A DNA stretch of 64,000 nucleotides from Alistipes sp. (GTDB lineage: Bacteria; Bacteroidota; Bacteroidia; Bacteroidales; Rikenellaceae), in NCBI GenBank assembly GCA_017546725.1, contig JAFYRX010000004.1, positions 62,001-126,000 on the forward strand, written 5' to 3'. A program made the position numbers and the translations under genes. Numbering within the stretch: the stretch's first letter is position 1; every line of letters begins with the position of its first letter. Below are positions 1 to 8,660 of this stretch, piece after piece. The notes under the pieces are model-generated. The model worked only from the letters and a program-made list of their open reading frames with translations, was not told the origin of the DNA and did no database searches.

Positions 1-864
1 ACGAGCCATAATATATACATCCTCGGGGCGAATAACCACATCAACCGGAGTATTCTCACCAAAGCCCTCATCGACGCACTCAAATTCACGTCCCATAAAC
101 TTCACTACTCTATCGCGTACCATTTCGCCATTGAGGATATTACTCTCGCCAATGAAATCAGCAACGAAAGAGTTTACAGGCTCGTTATAAATATCAGTTG
201 GTGTACCAATTTGCTGAACCCTACCTTCGCTCATAACAACGATAGTATCGCTCAAGGTTAAGGCCTCCTCCTGGTCGTGTGTTACATATACAAACGTGAT
301 ACCCAAAGTCTTGTGCATATCCTTGAGTTCCATCTGCATATCCTTACGCATCTTCAAATCCAATGCTGCCAACGGTTCATCCAATAGCAATACCTGCGGA
401 CGGTTAATGATAGCGCGGGCAATAGCGACACGTTGCTGTTGACCACCAGATAGTGAATTTACATCACGCCACTCATAATCGGTCATACCCACCATCTTCA
501 ACGCCTTTCTCACGCGAGCATCAATTTCGTCTTGCTTAACCTTTTTCAACTTAAGACCAAAGGCAATATTGTCATAGACATTAAGATGCGGGAACAACGC
601 ATAGCGCTGAAAAACCGTATTTACAGGGCGAAGATGCGGTGGTACATCTGTTATATCTGCACCAGCAATCTTAATTTCACCCGATGTGGCTACACCAAAA
701 CCTGCCAATATCTTCAAAAGAGTAGTCTTACCACAACCCGAAGGACCGAGAATGGTTACGAATTCACCTTTTTTTACATACAAACTAACATCATCCAATA
801 CACATTTCTCTCCATAACATTTGCTGATATGGCTCAACTCGATGATGAAATTTGACTCTCCCAT
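1..864 (-). CDS. potA: Spermidine/putrescine ABC importer ATP-binding protein PotA (3' partial)
   Basis: ATPase that powers polyamine import across the inner membrane. Reading the minus strand from the ATG at 864, the protein begins [20 protein letters not shown]. It carries Walker A ([12 protein letters not shown]), a Q-loop ([13 protein letters not shown]), the ABC signature [14 protein letters not shown], Walker B ([12 protein letters not shown]) and the switch His in VTHDQEEA. After about residue 240 it enters a TOBE-like part ([12 protein letters not shown]) and runs off the window edge, so 288 codons are seen of the roughly 370 to 460 usual for PotA. The membrane and binding-protein genes (potB, potC, potD) would be expected just outside the window. 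It lies 36 bp behind a porin gene on the same strand and is probably co-transcribed with it. Assignment to polyamines rather than another CUT1-type substrate rests on overall similarity to PotA. Confidence 0.9.
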   Translation of the reverse strand, partial: MGESNFIIELSHISKCYGEKCVLDDVSLYVKKGEFVTILGPSGCGKTTLLKILAGFGVATSGEIKIAGADITDVPPHLRPVNTVFQRYALFPHLNVYDNIAFGLKLKKVKQDEIDARVRKALKMVGMTDYEWRDVNSLSGGQQQRVAIARAIINRPQVLLLDEPLAALDLKMRKDMQMELKDMHKTLGITFVYVTHDQEEALTLSDTIVVMSEGRVQQIGTPTDIYNEPVNSFVADFIGESNILNGEMVRDRVVKFMGREFECVDEGFGENTPVDVVIRPEDVYIMAR

Positions 865-900
865 TTCTTACTATAATATACTAAATTGTTGTTACTCGTT

Positions 901-2040
901 TTACTTTTTGCAAGCGATGTGCTTGAATGCATTTACAAGGTCGAACTTCCAAGTCAAACCAACATTTACGGCGTTGCGTTTTGTATAGTTATTCGACATC
1001 CACGCTGCGTGCAGACGTACGCTCTTGTTTTCTTTCAAGGGGAAGTACTCCAATCCTGCGCCATAGAACAGATAATCCTGTCCTGGGATGATAAAGGCTG
1101 GCATAGTTGCCAAATTCTCCTCATTTGCAGCAATCATATCATCTGTCGTAAGATACTCGCCCCAGAAATCATAAGGCAACTCCTCGCCACTACGCTCCCA
1201 TCCGAATTTGCCGAACAAACGGAATGTGTCGCCAAACTCATACGAGGGCATAACATTTACCGTAATCTCGTCTTCGCCAACTCGCTTGATGTCGGCACCA
1301 CGCATAACACAATCCAAACCTAATGAGAAATTACCCGCATAGAACATATTACCTACGGCGATGCAATTTACAAACTTTCCGCGCTCATATTCGAACATAT
1401 TTACAGTCCAAATTGACTCATACCAATCCCACGCGCCATACCAACCTAAGTTGTAAGCATAGAGATTATCCTCTTTGGGAATATACGAGAACGGAGAATT
1501 TGTCACTTGAAATGCAAATGATGTAGTCTCCGACGGAGAAGTCCACATAGCCTTAACACCCCACTGATAGCAGGCGAAACTATTGTAGAACATTGAATTC
1601 ATATCGAAATATGAATCAATATCGTAAGCATCGTATTCGTAACTACCCACCATCACGACATCCTTACCAGCAGTAAAGGTAAATCCGCCCACATCGTAAC
1701 TCAATGTAAGCCAATCAGTATTATCAAAAACGGAATCATCATCGCCATTGGCCGAAAAGAATTTCTGGCACAGCGAATACGAAAAGTGTTTACTAATTTT
1801 ACCGTCAACGTTAAGATATAAGCCATCGCCGCCAAAACCAGCAGCCCCACCGGAGACTATTCCGTTAAATCCAAACCTCGAATCGAGTGAGATTGACGGA
1901 GTATAATCCACGATTTCATTGGCGCTCACATCCTCCCCGGATGAAGACTTCTGCATCTGCGCACTACTATTTACTTCCTGCGCGACGGCAGAGCCGGCTA
2001 TCAAAAGCATAGCCCCCAAAAAGGTCAAGTGTCTCTTCAT
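901..2040 (-). CDS. Outer-membrane porin-like beta-barrel protein (OprO/OprP-like)
   Basis: Exported protein of 379 residues with a signal peptide (MKRHLTFLGAMLLIAGSAVAQ). After it comes a short polar linker and then alternating aromatic/polar strands typical of an outer-membrane barrel, ending in a Phe-containing strand (NVGLTWKFDLVNAF) followed by HIACKK. Segments such as FGFNGIVSGGAAGFGGDGLY and FTFTAGKDVVMVGSYEY resemble phosphate-selective porin O/P-type barrels, but the family call is by eye. It precedes potA by 36 bp on the same strand, so it may be the outer-membrane entry route for the polyamine importer; that link is inference from gene order. Upstream lies a -7 box and a long hairpin leader. 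Confidence 0.72.
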   Translation of the reverse strand: MKRHLTFLGAMLLIAGSAVAQEVNSSAQMQKSSSGEDVSANEIVDYTPSISLDSRFGFNGIVSGGAAGFGGDGLYLNVDGKISKHFSYSLCQKFFSANGDDDSVFDNTDWLTLSYDVGGFTFTAGKDVVMVGSYEYDAYDIDSYFDMNSMFYNSFACYQWGVKAMWTSPSETTSFAFQVTNSPFSYIPKEDNLYAYNLGWYGAWDWYESIWTVNMFEYERGKFVNCIAVGNMFYAGNFSLGLDCVMRGADIKRVGEDEITVNVMPSYEFGDTFRLFGKFGWERSGEELPYDFWGEYLTTDDMIAANEENLATMPAFIIPGQDYLFYGAGLEYFPLKENKSVRLHAAWMSNNYTKRNAVNVGLTWKFDLVNAFKHIACKK

Positions 2041-2121
2041 TAAGCAGTAAAAAGTTTAATTACATAAGAGTATGTTTTTGCTACAAATTGTGTTATATGC
2101 TCAATTACTTGAAGTTAAATA

Positions 2122-2170
2122 AATTTGCGGTTACAATGTTCGCTCAATCACGAACTTACAACCGCAAATT
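2122..2170 (-). repeat. Nested inverted repeat in the porin 5' leader
   Basis: An 11-bp stem (AATTTGCGGTT at 2122-2132 with AACCGCAAATT at 2160-2170) encloses a second 5-bp stem (GTTCG 2138-2142 with CGAAC 2151-2155). It starts only a few bases after the predicted transcription start of the porin gene and is about 80 bp from the start codon. There is no T-run after it on the minus strand, so it does not look like an intrinsic terminator. A leader structure that stabilises or regulates the porin mRNA is the simplest reading. Confidence 0.6.
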
Positions 2171-2177
2171 CTCTTGA

Positions 2178-2185
2178 CAAAAATA
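2178..2185 (-). promoter_or_regulatory. -7 box TATTTTTG for the porin-potA unit
   Basis: The minus strand reads TATTTTTG, matching the Bacteroidota -7 consensus TAnnTTTG. No clear TTTG lies 19 to 21 bp upstream, so only the -7 element is supported. It would place the transcript start near 2172, giving a leader of about 130 nt that contains the nested hairpin. Confidence 0.45.
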
Positions 2186-2345
2186 TGAAAAAAAATTAAT
2201 ATCTCACCTTTTTGACCAACTTTTTTGCGTATTTTTTATACTATTTTTTCTAACCCGCTTTTTATGCCACCCAACAAGCGCAATAAACACTCCATAAGCA
2301 ATGATAAATTTAACACAACCCATACTATCTTTAGCCGCAAGTCGG

Positions 2346-2376
2346 TTTGCCATTATAAAAATATGTATTATATTTG
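2346..2376 (+). promoter_or_regulatory. Consensus Bacteroidota promoter for the dihaem gene cluster
   Basis: TTTG at 2346-2349, a 19-bp spacer, then TATATTTG at 2369-2376: a full match to the sigma-ABfr promoter pattern. Predicted start is near 2383. Nothing similar is seen before the next genes, which are tightly packed, so it probably drives 2471-8633 and perhaps the GH20 gene as one transcript. Confidence 0.8.
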
Positions 2377-2470
2377 CAAAACGGCTTGATGCGTAGTGTA
2401 AAATGTGTTTAATCGACACTTTCTAAGGTTAGATTTGTCGGTTATGCAAACGCGTAAACAGACCAAACTA

Positions 2471-4246
2471 ATGAGGATTTTAATAAAACTACTACCAATA
2501 TTCCTTACGGCAATAATTATGTTATTAGCCCCTTCTGCTCTTGAGCGAGAAGAGGTTAGGCCGTTGTATACAGCCGATATTGCCATTACCGACGAAGGTC
2601 TTATACTTCTGGCCAACGAAGGTACATCCGAAGTCCGCCTAATTGATGCAAATGGCACACCACATTGTGCGTGGCAGTTGAATGCACCAGCAACGGGCGT
2701 TACAACAAAGGGCAATATCGCCTACTTAACAAGCAGTTACGACAAGGGGTTTTTATATTGCGTAACACTTGACAATTTTTCCATTAAATACATAACACAA
2801 CTTTCAATGGGCTCTTGCTCGCCCGTGATTAGTAACGATGGCGCAAAAGTTTATGTCTGCAATCGTTACAAAGGCACCGTCAGCGAGGTTGATGCCTCTT
2901 CGGGAGAGTTGTTGCGTGAGGTAAAAGTTTTGAGAGAGCCTTGTGCTGCGGTTTTATCTACAGATGGAAGATTCCTGTATGTGAATAACGCTCTACCCTC
3001 ACAGCGTGCCGATGTGGATTATGTTGCGGCAGATGTGTCGGTCATAGATTGTGAAACGATGCAGAGGGTTAAGGATATTAAGTTGAGCAATGGAAGTAAT
3101 GCCCTGCGAGGCATTGCCGCATCACCCGATGGAAAGTATATCTTTGTATCGCACAACCTTGGACGTTTCCAGGTCCCCACATCGCAACTTCAGCAAGGTT
3201 GGATGAATACCAATGCTGTAAGTATCATCGATGCCCAGCAACAGACCTTAATCGGCTCAGTATCGCTGGATGAGCCAGACAGGGGTGCTGGAGGCATTTG
3301 GGATGTAATGTGCGACGGTCGTTATCTGATAACATCTCAGTCGGGAACTCACGACATAAGCGTAGTGGACTATAAGGCTATGGTTGAGAAACTTGTTGCG
3401 TATAAGGATTATTCAAAACTCGATTATGACCTCTACTTTATGCAGGGTATCCGCCAGCGTTTGCCCATTGCAGGTAATGGTCCCCGAAATATGGCCATAC
3501 AGGGTGACAAGGTCTATGTTCCGACATATTTTTCCGACACGCTCAATATCGTAAATTTGGCTGATATGACATCGGAATTCATTGCGTGCAATCCTTCTCG
3601 CTTTGAATCGTCGATTGACAAAGGTCACAAAGCATTCAACGATGCACAGTTATGCTATCAAAATTGGCAATCGTGCAATGGTTGTCATCCCGATGGAGGA
3701 CGTACAGATGGTATGAATTGGGATTTAATGAACGACAACATAGGCAACCCTAAGAATTGCAAAAGTATGCTGCATAGTTTTGAGACTCCGAAGTGTATGA
3801 TTTCGGGCATACGTGACTCTGCTGCATTAGCAGTTCGTGCGGGATATAAATTTATACAATTCTGTGATGTAGAGGAATCCGTAGCGCGATGTGTAGATGA
3901 TTACATCCGCTCACTCAAGCCCCTGCCGAGTCCCTATCTTGTTGATGGTGAATTGTCAGTTAAGGCATTGGAGGGCCGCAAGGTTTACGAAAAACGAGGA
4001 TGTGCCGACTGCCATTCAGGTCCATACTATACCGATATGAAGATGCACCGTATCGGCGAAGATGTTGAGTTTGAGGCGGGATGGGATACTCCTACGTTGA
4101 GTGAGGTGTGGCGCACAGCCCCATATCTGTTTGACGGAAGAGCCGCAACTATGGAGGATGTCTTCTTTGTACACAAACACGGAATTGAAGGTAAGATTAC
4201 ACGCAAAGAGGCCGAGGCCCTCGCTGAATATGTAAATTCACTATAA
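2471..4246 (+). CDS. Exported YVTN beta-propeller / MauG-like dihaem cytochrome c
   Basis: Predicted periplasmic redox protein of 591 residues. The chosen ATG has an A-rich upstream stretch and begins a good signal segment (MRILIKLLPIFLTAIIMLLA); the frame is open up to a GTG at 2405, and an ATG at 2444 is possible. Residues about 30-385 show YVTN-type propeller blades (DGRFLYVNN, PDGKYIFVSHN, GPRNMAIQGDKVYVPTY). Two c-type haem sites follow: CNGCH at about 402 and CADCH at about 511. The C-terminal half has wording typical of bacterial dihaem peroxidase/MauG proteins (WDTPTLSEVWRTAPYLFDGR). It is first in the cluster, 3 bp before the next gene. A peroxidase or protein-maturation oxidase role is possible; the substrate is unknown. 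Confidence 0.85.
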   Translation: MRILIKLLPIFLTAIIMLLAPSALEREEVRPLYTADIAITDEGLILLANEGTSEVRLIDANGTPHCAWQLNAPATGVTTKGNIAYLTSSYDKGFLYCVTLDNFSIKYITQLSMGSCSPVISNDGAKVYVCNRYKGTVSEVDASSGELLREVKVLREPCAAVLSTDGRFLYVNNALPSQRADVDYVAADVSVIDCETMQRVKDIKLSNGSNALRGIAASPDGKYIFVSHNLGRFQVPTSQLQQGWMNTNAVSIIDAQQQTLIGSVSLDEPDRGAGGIWDVMCDGRYLITSQSGTHDISVVDYKAMVEKLVAYKDYSKLDYDLYFMQGIRQRLPIAGNGPRNMAIQGDKVYVPTYFSDTLNIVNLADMTSEFIACNPSRFESSIDKGHKAFNDAQLCYQNWQSCNGCHPDGGRTDGMNWDLMNDNIGNPKNCKSMLHSFETPKCMISGIRDSAALAVRAGYKFIQFCDVEESVARCVDDYIRSLKPLPSPYLVDGELSVKALEGRKVYEKRGCADCHSGPYYTDMKMHRIGEDVEFEAGWDTPTLSEVWRTAPYLFDGRAATMEDVFFVHKHGIEGKITRKEAEALAEYVNSL

Positions 4247-4249
4247 AAT

Positions 4250-5347
4250 ATGTTATACGATATACACCAATCCGCAGCCGCGACATTTGAAAGAGCACTT
4301 GAGGAGATTCTCGCGGCTGTAAAACAAAATAGTCAAACGCCCTTGCGCATCGTTTTTTTCGGTGCGCCGAAGAGTAACGACGAGTACCTAAAGCATCGCC
4401 AGCAGATAGAGCAGGCTTACCGTGAGGCATATCCCGCAGAGAGTCGCCCTTTGGTGGCCTATGTGGCTCACGCACCGATGGATGCTACACTTACGGTAGA
4501 GGTAACTTATTGGGAACAGACACCCACATCAATAGAGTATAACGATGACTACATTGTAATTGATGAGAATTATATATTGTCTGGTGGCTTATATTCCGAT
4601 TTGGGATTACATACAGGCCAGCAAGCCGACGATATTTTCGAGCGTATTGCCGAGATTTTATCCGCCGAGGGTGTTTCTGCAGCCAATATCGTACGTCAAT
4701 GGAATTATATTGAGCGCATAACCGACATCACCCCCGACGGTCAAAACTACCAATTATTCAACGACTCTCGCAGTCGCTTCTATAATAGTTGCGAATGGTC
4801 AAACGGCTACCCTGCTGCTACGGGTATCGGCACACAGTATGGTGGTGTAGTAGTTGTATTTGATGTTATGCGTAACAGCAACGAGAGTAGCCACGCTATT
4901 GATAATCCTCTGCAGATTTCTGCCCACGCCTATTCTCAACAGGTATTGATTAACCCCGACAAAGCACAACACAAGACCACCCCCAAATTTGAGCGTGCCC
5001 GCCACGTAATTTGCGCAGACGGAAGTCAGATGCTCTACATTTCGGGGACTGCGGCCATTCGTGGCGAAGAGAGTTGTCAGGCCGGCATTGAGGAGCAGAC
5101 CGCTCTCACGATGGAGAATATAGCCAAGTTAGCAGAGAAAGAGACATTGGAGATGTATGGGGTAAAAAATGCGGCTGAATTGGAGTATAAGATGCTGCGT
5201 ATATACTTAAAGCACAACTTTAACTTAGAGGTGGTAAAGAATTGGTTTAAACTACATTATCCTACTACTCCAAAGATATTCCTTTTGGCGGATATCTGCC
5301 GCGAGGAACTTCTTATTGAAATCGAAGGCATCGCTGCCGAAAAATAG
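4250..5347 (+). CDS. Chorismatase / Rid-superfamily protein (FkbO-Hyg5-XanB2-like)
   Basis: Protein of 365 residues without a signal peptide, so cytosolic. The C-terminal two thirds follow the pattern of the chorismatase branch of the YjgF/Rid fold: NYIERITDI with YQLFNDSRSRFY, the loop PAATGIGTQYGG, ISGTAAIRGEES near residue 264, and CREELLIEIEG near the end. Characterised members (FkbO, Hyg5, XanB2) hydrolyse chorismate to dihydroxycyclohexadienoate or hydroxybenzoates. No aryl-polyene, polyketide or other chorismate pathway gene is near, so chorismate may not be the substrate. It sits 3 bp after the dihaem cytochrome gene and 37 bp before the second dihaem gene, which strongly suggests a shared function. 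Superfamily call is firm; the reaction is not. Confidence 0.75.
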   Translation: MLYDIHQSAAATFERALEEILAAVKQNSQTPLRIVFFGAPKSNDEYLKHRQQIEQAYREAYPAESRPLVAYVAHAPMDATLTVEVTYWEQTPTSIEYNDDYIVIDENYILSGGLYSDLGLHTGQQADDIFERIAEILSAEGVSAANIVRQWNYIERITDITPDGQNYQLFNDSRSRFYNSCEWSNGYPAATGIGTQYGGVVVVFDVMRNSNESSHAIDNPLQISAHAYSQQVLINPDKAQHKTTPKFERARHVICADGSQMLYISGTAAIRGEESCQAGIEEQTALTMENIAKLAEKETLEMYGVKNAAELEYKMLRIYLKHNFNLEVVKNWFKLHYPTTPKIFLLADICREELLIEIEGIAAEK

Positions 5348-5384
5348 TGAAACGACAAAATAAAACCAACATAAAACCTACGTT

Positions 5385-8300
5385 ATGAGAGCCAAAATCC
5401 TTATCCTTGTTGCTCTGCTTTATTCAGCAGCGGCGTGGGGACAATTGAAGCCTGAAGAGGCCGAGAAATTGCGCATACAGAACGAATTGGAGTATTTCTC
5501 AGTAGAATCTGTACGCCAAGCGTATAACGATTTTTGCAAGACCAAAGGTTACAATGCAAGCCTTTATGCCGAAAAATTAAAGAGATTGGAGGGGCTTGCA
5601 GCGCAAAAGGACAACGCAGAGGCGATGGCTGAAGCAGTTAAACTAAAGCGTGAGATACTGCTATCTAATCCATTGTTAGATAATGCAAAAGTAATCGTAG
5701 GACGTTATCGTGTTGGTAACAATGCTCGCAGCATTTGGGCTCCTTCACTCGGAACGCAGAACAATAACTGGTCAAACCAGTCATCATCGTCACGTAGCGG
5801 ATTTAATGCAGAGATTGCCGAGTTGTCGAACTTGCGTGGAGAGATTGAGTCGCGCACAATCTATAAACCGACAAATGGCTCATCAGTTACCGACCTGATG
5901 TTACATTGGGATGGTGAGCGCATACTATTTACTGCGGCTGACGACAATCGTCGCTGGGGTGTATTTGAGGTGGGCCGTGATGGCGAGAATTTCCATAGAG
6001 TAATCAATGTCAACGAGCCCGATTTGGAGTTCTTCGACGGAGCCTATATGCCCGATGGCCGAATTATCGCAATGAGTAACATTGGATATCAGGGAGTACC
6101 CTGTGTAAATGGCGATGACCCCGTAGGTAATATGATTTCATACGACCCCAAGACAGGTGCAATGCGTCGTATGACCTTCGACCAAGACGCCAATTGGCAT
6201 CCGAGAGTGCTTAATAATGGCCGTTTGATGTATGTTCGTTGGGAATATACCGACCTTACGCACTACTACTCTCGTTTTGTTATGCACGCCAATCCCGACG
6301 GAACTGAGACAAAGGCACTTTACGGTAGCGGAGGTTGGTTTCCTAATTCCATATTTGATGTTCAGCCACTTCCTAACGGCAACAACACTTTCGTAGGTAT
6401 CATCTCAGGCCACCACGGTATAGCACGTTCGGGCCGCCTTATTATATTTGACCCTGCTCGTGGACGTAAGGAGACCAAAGGTATGGTGCAGGAGATGCCA
6501 TTCAGCAAACGAGAGATTGTCCCACTTATCAAGGATGAGTTGGTAAATGGTGTATGGCCACAATTCATCAAGCCATACCCCATCAGCGACAAATATTTTC
6601 TTGTAGCGGCCAAACTCACCCCCGAATCATTGTGGGGAATCTATCTTGTAGATGTTTACGACAATATGACACTCGTAGCGGAGTATGAAGGAGAGGGACT
6701 TATCAATCCTATAATCGTAAACAAGCGCCCCACTCCTCCGATTATCCCCGACCGTATCAAACCTGCGGATAAGGAGGCTACTGTATTTATCCAGGATATT
6801 TATGAGGGTGAAGGTCTGCCCAACGTACCTAAAGGCACTGTTAAGAAGTTGAGAGTATTCGCTTACGAATATACTTATATTAAATCTGCATCAGACCACG
6901 TCGCTCAAGGTATTCAGAGCGGTTGGGATATAAAACGTCACTTGGGTGATGTAGATGTTGAGAGCGACGGCTCGGCTATATTCAAGATTCCGGCAAATAC
7001 CCCCGTATCATTCCAGCCTATCGATGACGAAGGTCGTGCTATACAGTGGATGCGTAGTTGGGTTACAGGTATGCCCGGCGAGGTTGTATCGTGCGTGGGT
7101 TGCCACGAGGACCAGAACTCTATGCCTATGCCAAAGCGTGTTGCAGCATCGCAGAAAACGCCCGCTGCATTGCAGGCCCCCGAAGGCGGTATAAGACCAT
7201 TTACATTCGAATTGGAGGTGCAACCCATACTTGACCGCAATTGTGTAGCGTGTCATAATAAAGATGGAGCAAAGCCTGATTTTACTGGAGGTATCAAGGT
7301 TGTAGATGCTCCGTCACGTCACGCCCAATCGGGTAAGTTGGATTTATTGCAGAGTTATTTAAATCTGCATCCTTACGTCAATCGCCAGGGCCCAGAGGCT
7401 GATATTTATGTAATGAAGCCCTATGAGTATCACGCATCGACAAGCGAATTGGTACGATTATTAAAGGGCGGTCATCACGGTGTTACTCTCTCTGACAAGG
7501 AGTGGCGTACGCTCTATATGTGGATTGATTTCAATGCTCCTTGTCACGGACAGTTTGTCTATAACAATGTTGCTTTATGCCCCAGTACACAATACGACCG
7601 TCGCATAGAGTTGGCGAATAAATATGCCAACGGTGCAGGTGTAGAGTGGAAACGCGAGATTGAGGATTATGCTGCATATCTCAAGAAACAGGAGGTAGAG
7701 CCAGCCGTAAGAGTTGACAATAATAAGAATTATAAGGATGCCAAGACAAAGCATTTCCCATTCAGCGAGGCCGAAGCACGTGAAATGGTTGCTCGATATG
7801 GTGAGCAGAAACGCACAATTACACTTGCTGATGGTATCGAAGTTACATTTGTCCGTATCCCCGCTGGTACATTTGTTATGGGTAACAATCGTCGTGGCAG
7901 AGGTAATGCACCCGAAAGCGTTGTCAAGATAGCAAAACCGTTTTGGATGTCTACTACAGAGATTACAAATGCTCAATACAATACTGTGTTCCCCGAACAC
8001 GACAGCCGCTATACAGCACAGTTCTGGAAGGACCACGTTGGTCCTGGTTATGCGGCTAACCGCCCCACTCAACCCGTGACTCGTATCACTTGGCAGCAGG
8101 CTATGGAGTTCTGCGCAGCAATAAGCGAGCGTTGTGGCATAAATGCAACATTGCCTACCGAGGCACAATGGGAATGGGCGTGTCGTGCAGGCAGCGATGC
8201 AGATTTCTGGTATGGCGATTTGAATAGCGACTTCTCGAAGGCCGAGAACTTGGCAGACAAGCAACTCCGCAAGATGGCTGTGTCGGGTATTGACCCGCAG

Positions 8301-8633
8301 CCCGTATCAGAGCAGTCGTGGGTATATAGATATTATACATTTATGCCGCGCGAGGATAGTGTAGATGATGGCACAATGACTATCGCAGACGTTGCAAAAT
8401 ATTCACCCAATGCGTGGGGTTTGTACGATATGCACGGCAATGTTGCTGAGTTTACCCGTTCTACATACGCACCCTATCCTTATAAGGGAGAGCCAAAAGA
8501 GGGCGACAGCAAGGTTGTGCGCGGTGGTGCGTGGAATTATCGACCTAAGCACTCGGCTGCTTATGTACGTAACTCATACTTTGCTTGGCAACCTGCTAAC
8601 AATGTCGGCTTCCGCATTGTGATTGAGGAGTAG
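5385..8633 (+). CDS. Exported HzsA-like dihaem protein fused to a SUMF1 (formylglycine-enzyme-like) domain
   Basis: Large exported protein (1082 residues; signal MRAKILILVALLYSAAAWGQ). Order: helical N-terminal part (about 25-120), low-complexity linker (NNNWSNQSSSSRSG), propeller-like region (about 165-470; VTDLMLHWDGERILFTAADD, YMPDGRIIAMSN), a domain with two c-haem sites CVGCH (570-574) and CVACH (620-624), then a SUMF1 domain (about 820-1082: FVRIPAGTFVMG, TEITNAQY, LPTEAQWEWACRAG, LYDMHGNVAEFTRS, VVRGGAWN). The propeller plus haem part recalls hydrazine synthase alpha-subunit (HzsA)-related proteins. The SUMF1 part lacks the paired Cys that bind copper in true formylglycine-generating enzymes (RGGAWNYRPKHSAAYVRNSY has none), so sulfatase activation is unlikely. 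Function unknown; location periplasmic by the signal peptide and haem. Confidence 0.82.
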   Translation: MRAKILILVALLYSAAAWGQLKPEEAEKLRIQNELEYFSVESVRQAYNDFCKTKGYNASLYAEKLKRLEGLAAQKDNAEAMAEAVKLKREILLSNPLLDNAKVIVGRYRVGNNARSIWAPSLGTQNNNWSNQSSSSRSGFNAEIAELSNLRGEIESRTIYKPTNGSSVTDLMLHWDGERILFTAADDNRRWGVFEVGRDGENFHRVINVNEPDLEFFDGAYMPDGRIIAMSNIGYQGVPCVNGDDPVGNMISYDPKTGAMRRMTFDQDANWHPRVLNNGRLMYVRWEYTDLTHYYSRFVMHANPDGTETKALYGSGGWFPNSIFDVQPLPNGNNTFVGIISGHHGIARSGRLIIFDPARGRKETKGMVQEMPFSKREIVPLIKDELVNGVWPQFIKPYPISDKYFLVAAKLTPESLWGIYLVDVYDNMTLVAEYEGEGLINPIIVNKRPTPPIIPDRIKPADKEATVFIQDIYEGEGLPNVPKGTVKKLRVFAYEYTYIKSASDHVAQGIQSGWDIKRHLGDVDVESDGSAIFKIPANTPVSFQPIDDEGRAIQWMRSWVTGMPGEVVSCVGCHEDQNSMPMPKRVAASQKTPAALQAPEGGIRPFTFELEVQPILDRNCVACHNKDGAKPDFTGGIKVVDAPSRHAQSGKLDLLQSYLNLHPYVNRQGPEADIYVMKPYEYHASTSELVRLLKGGHHGVTLSDKEWRTLYMWIDFNAPCHGQFVYNNVALCPSTQYDRRIELANKYANGAGVEWKREIEDYAAYLKKQEVEPAVRVDNNKNYKDAKTKHFPFSEAEAREMVARYGEQKRTITLADGIEVTFVRIPAGTFVMGNNRRGRGNAPESVVKIAKPFWMSTTEITNAQYNTVFPEHDSRYTAQFWKDHVGPGYAANRPTQPVTRITWQQAMEFCAAISERCGINATLPTEAQWEWACRAGSDADFWYGDLNSDFSKAENLADKQLRKMAVSGIDPQPVSEQSWVYRYYTFMPREDSVDDGTMTIADVAKYSPNAWGLYDMHGNVAEFTRSTYAPYPYKGEPKEGDSKVVRGGAWNYRPKHSAAYVRNSYFAWQPANNVGFRIVIEE

Positions 8634-8660
8634 AATTATTTTAACCAATTATAAAAAACG

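Noticed and set aside
2204..2419. Short minus-strand frame of 71 codons in the porin-cytochrome gap
   Set aside because: Overlaps both the consensus promoter and the first bases of the cytochrome transcript, and its sequence has no family resemblance.
5212..5231. Palindrome like TAAAGCACAACTTTA resembling the pepT-region motif
   Set aside because: Lies inside a coding region and its bases encode conserved-looking residues; taken as chance.
7575..8264. Open frame of 229 codons on the minus strand
   Set aside because: Antisense to the SUMF1 part of the dihaem protein; Cys- and Thr-rich composition without any recognisable fold.
5385..8633. Active formylglycine-generating enzyme for sulfatases
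   Set aside because: The copper-binding Cys pair is missing and no sulfatase of the formylglycine class is in the window (the EptA-like protein uses Thr).
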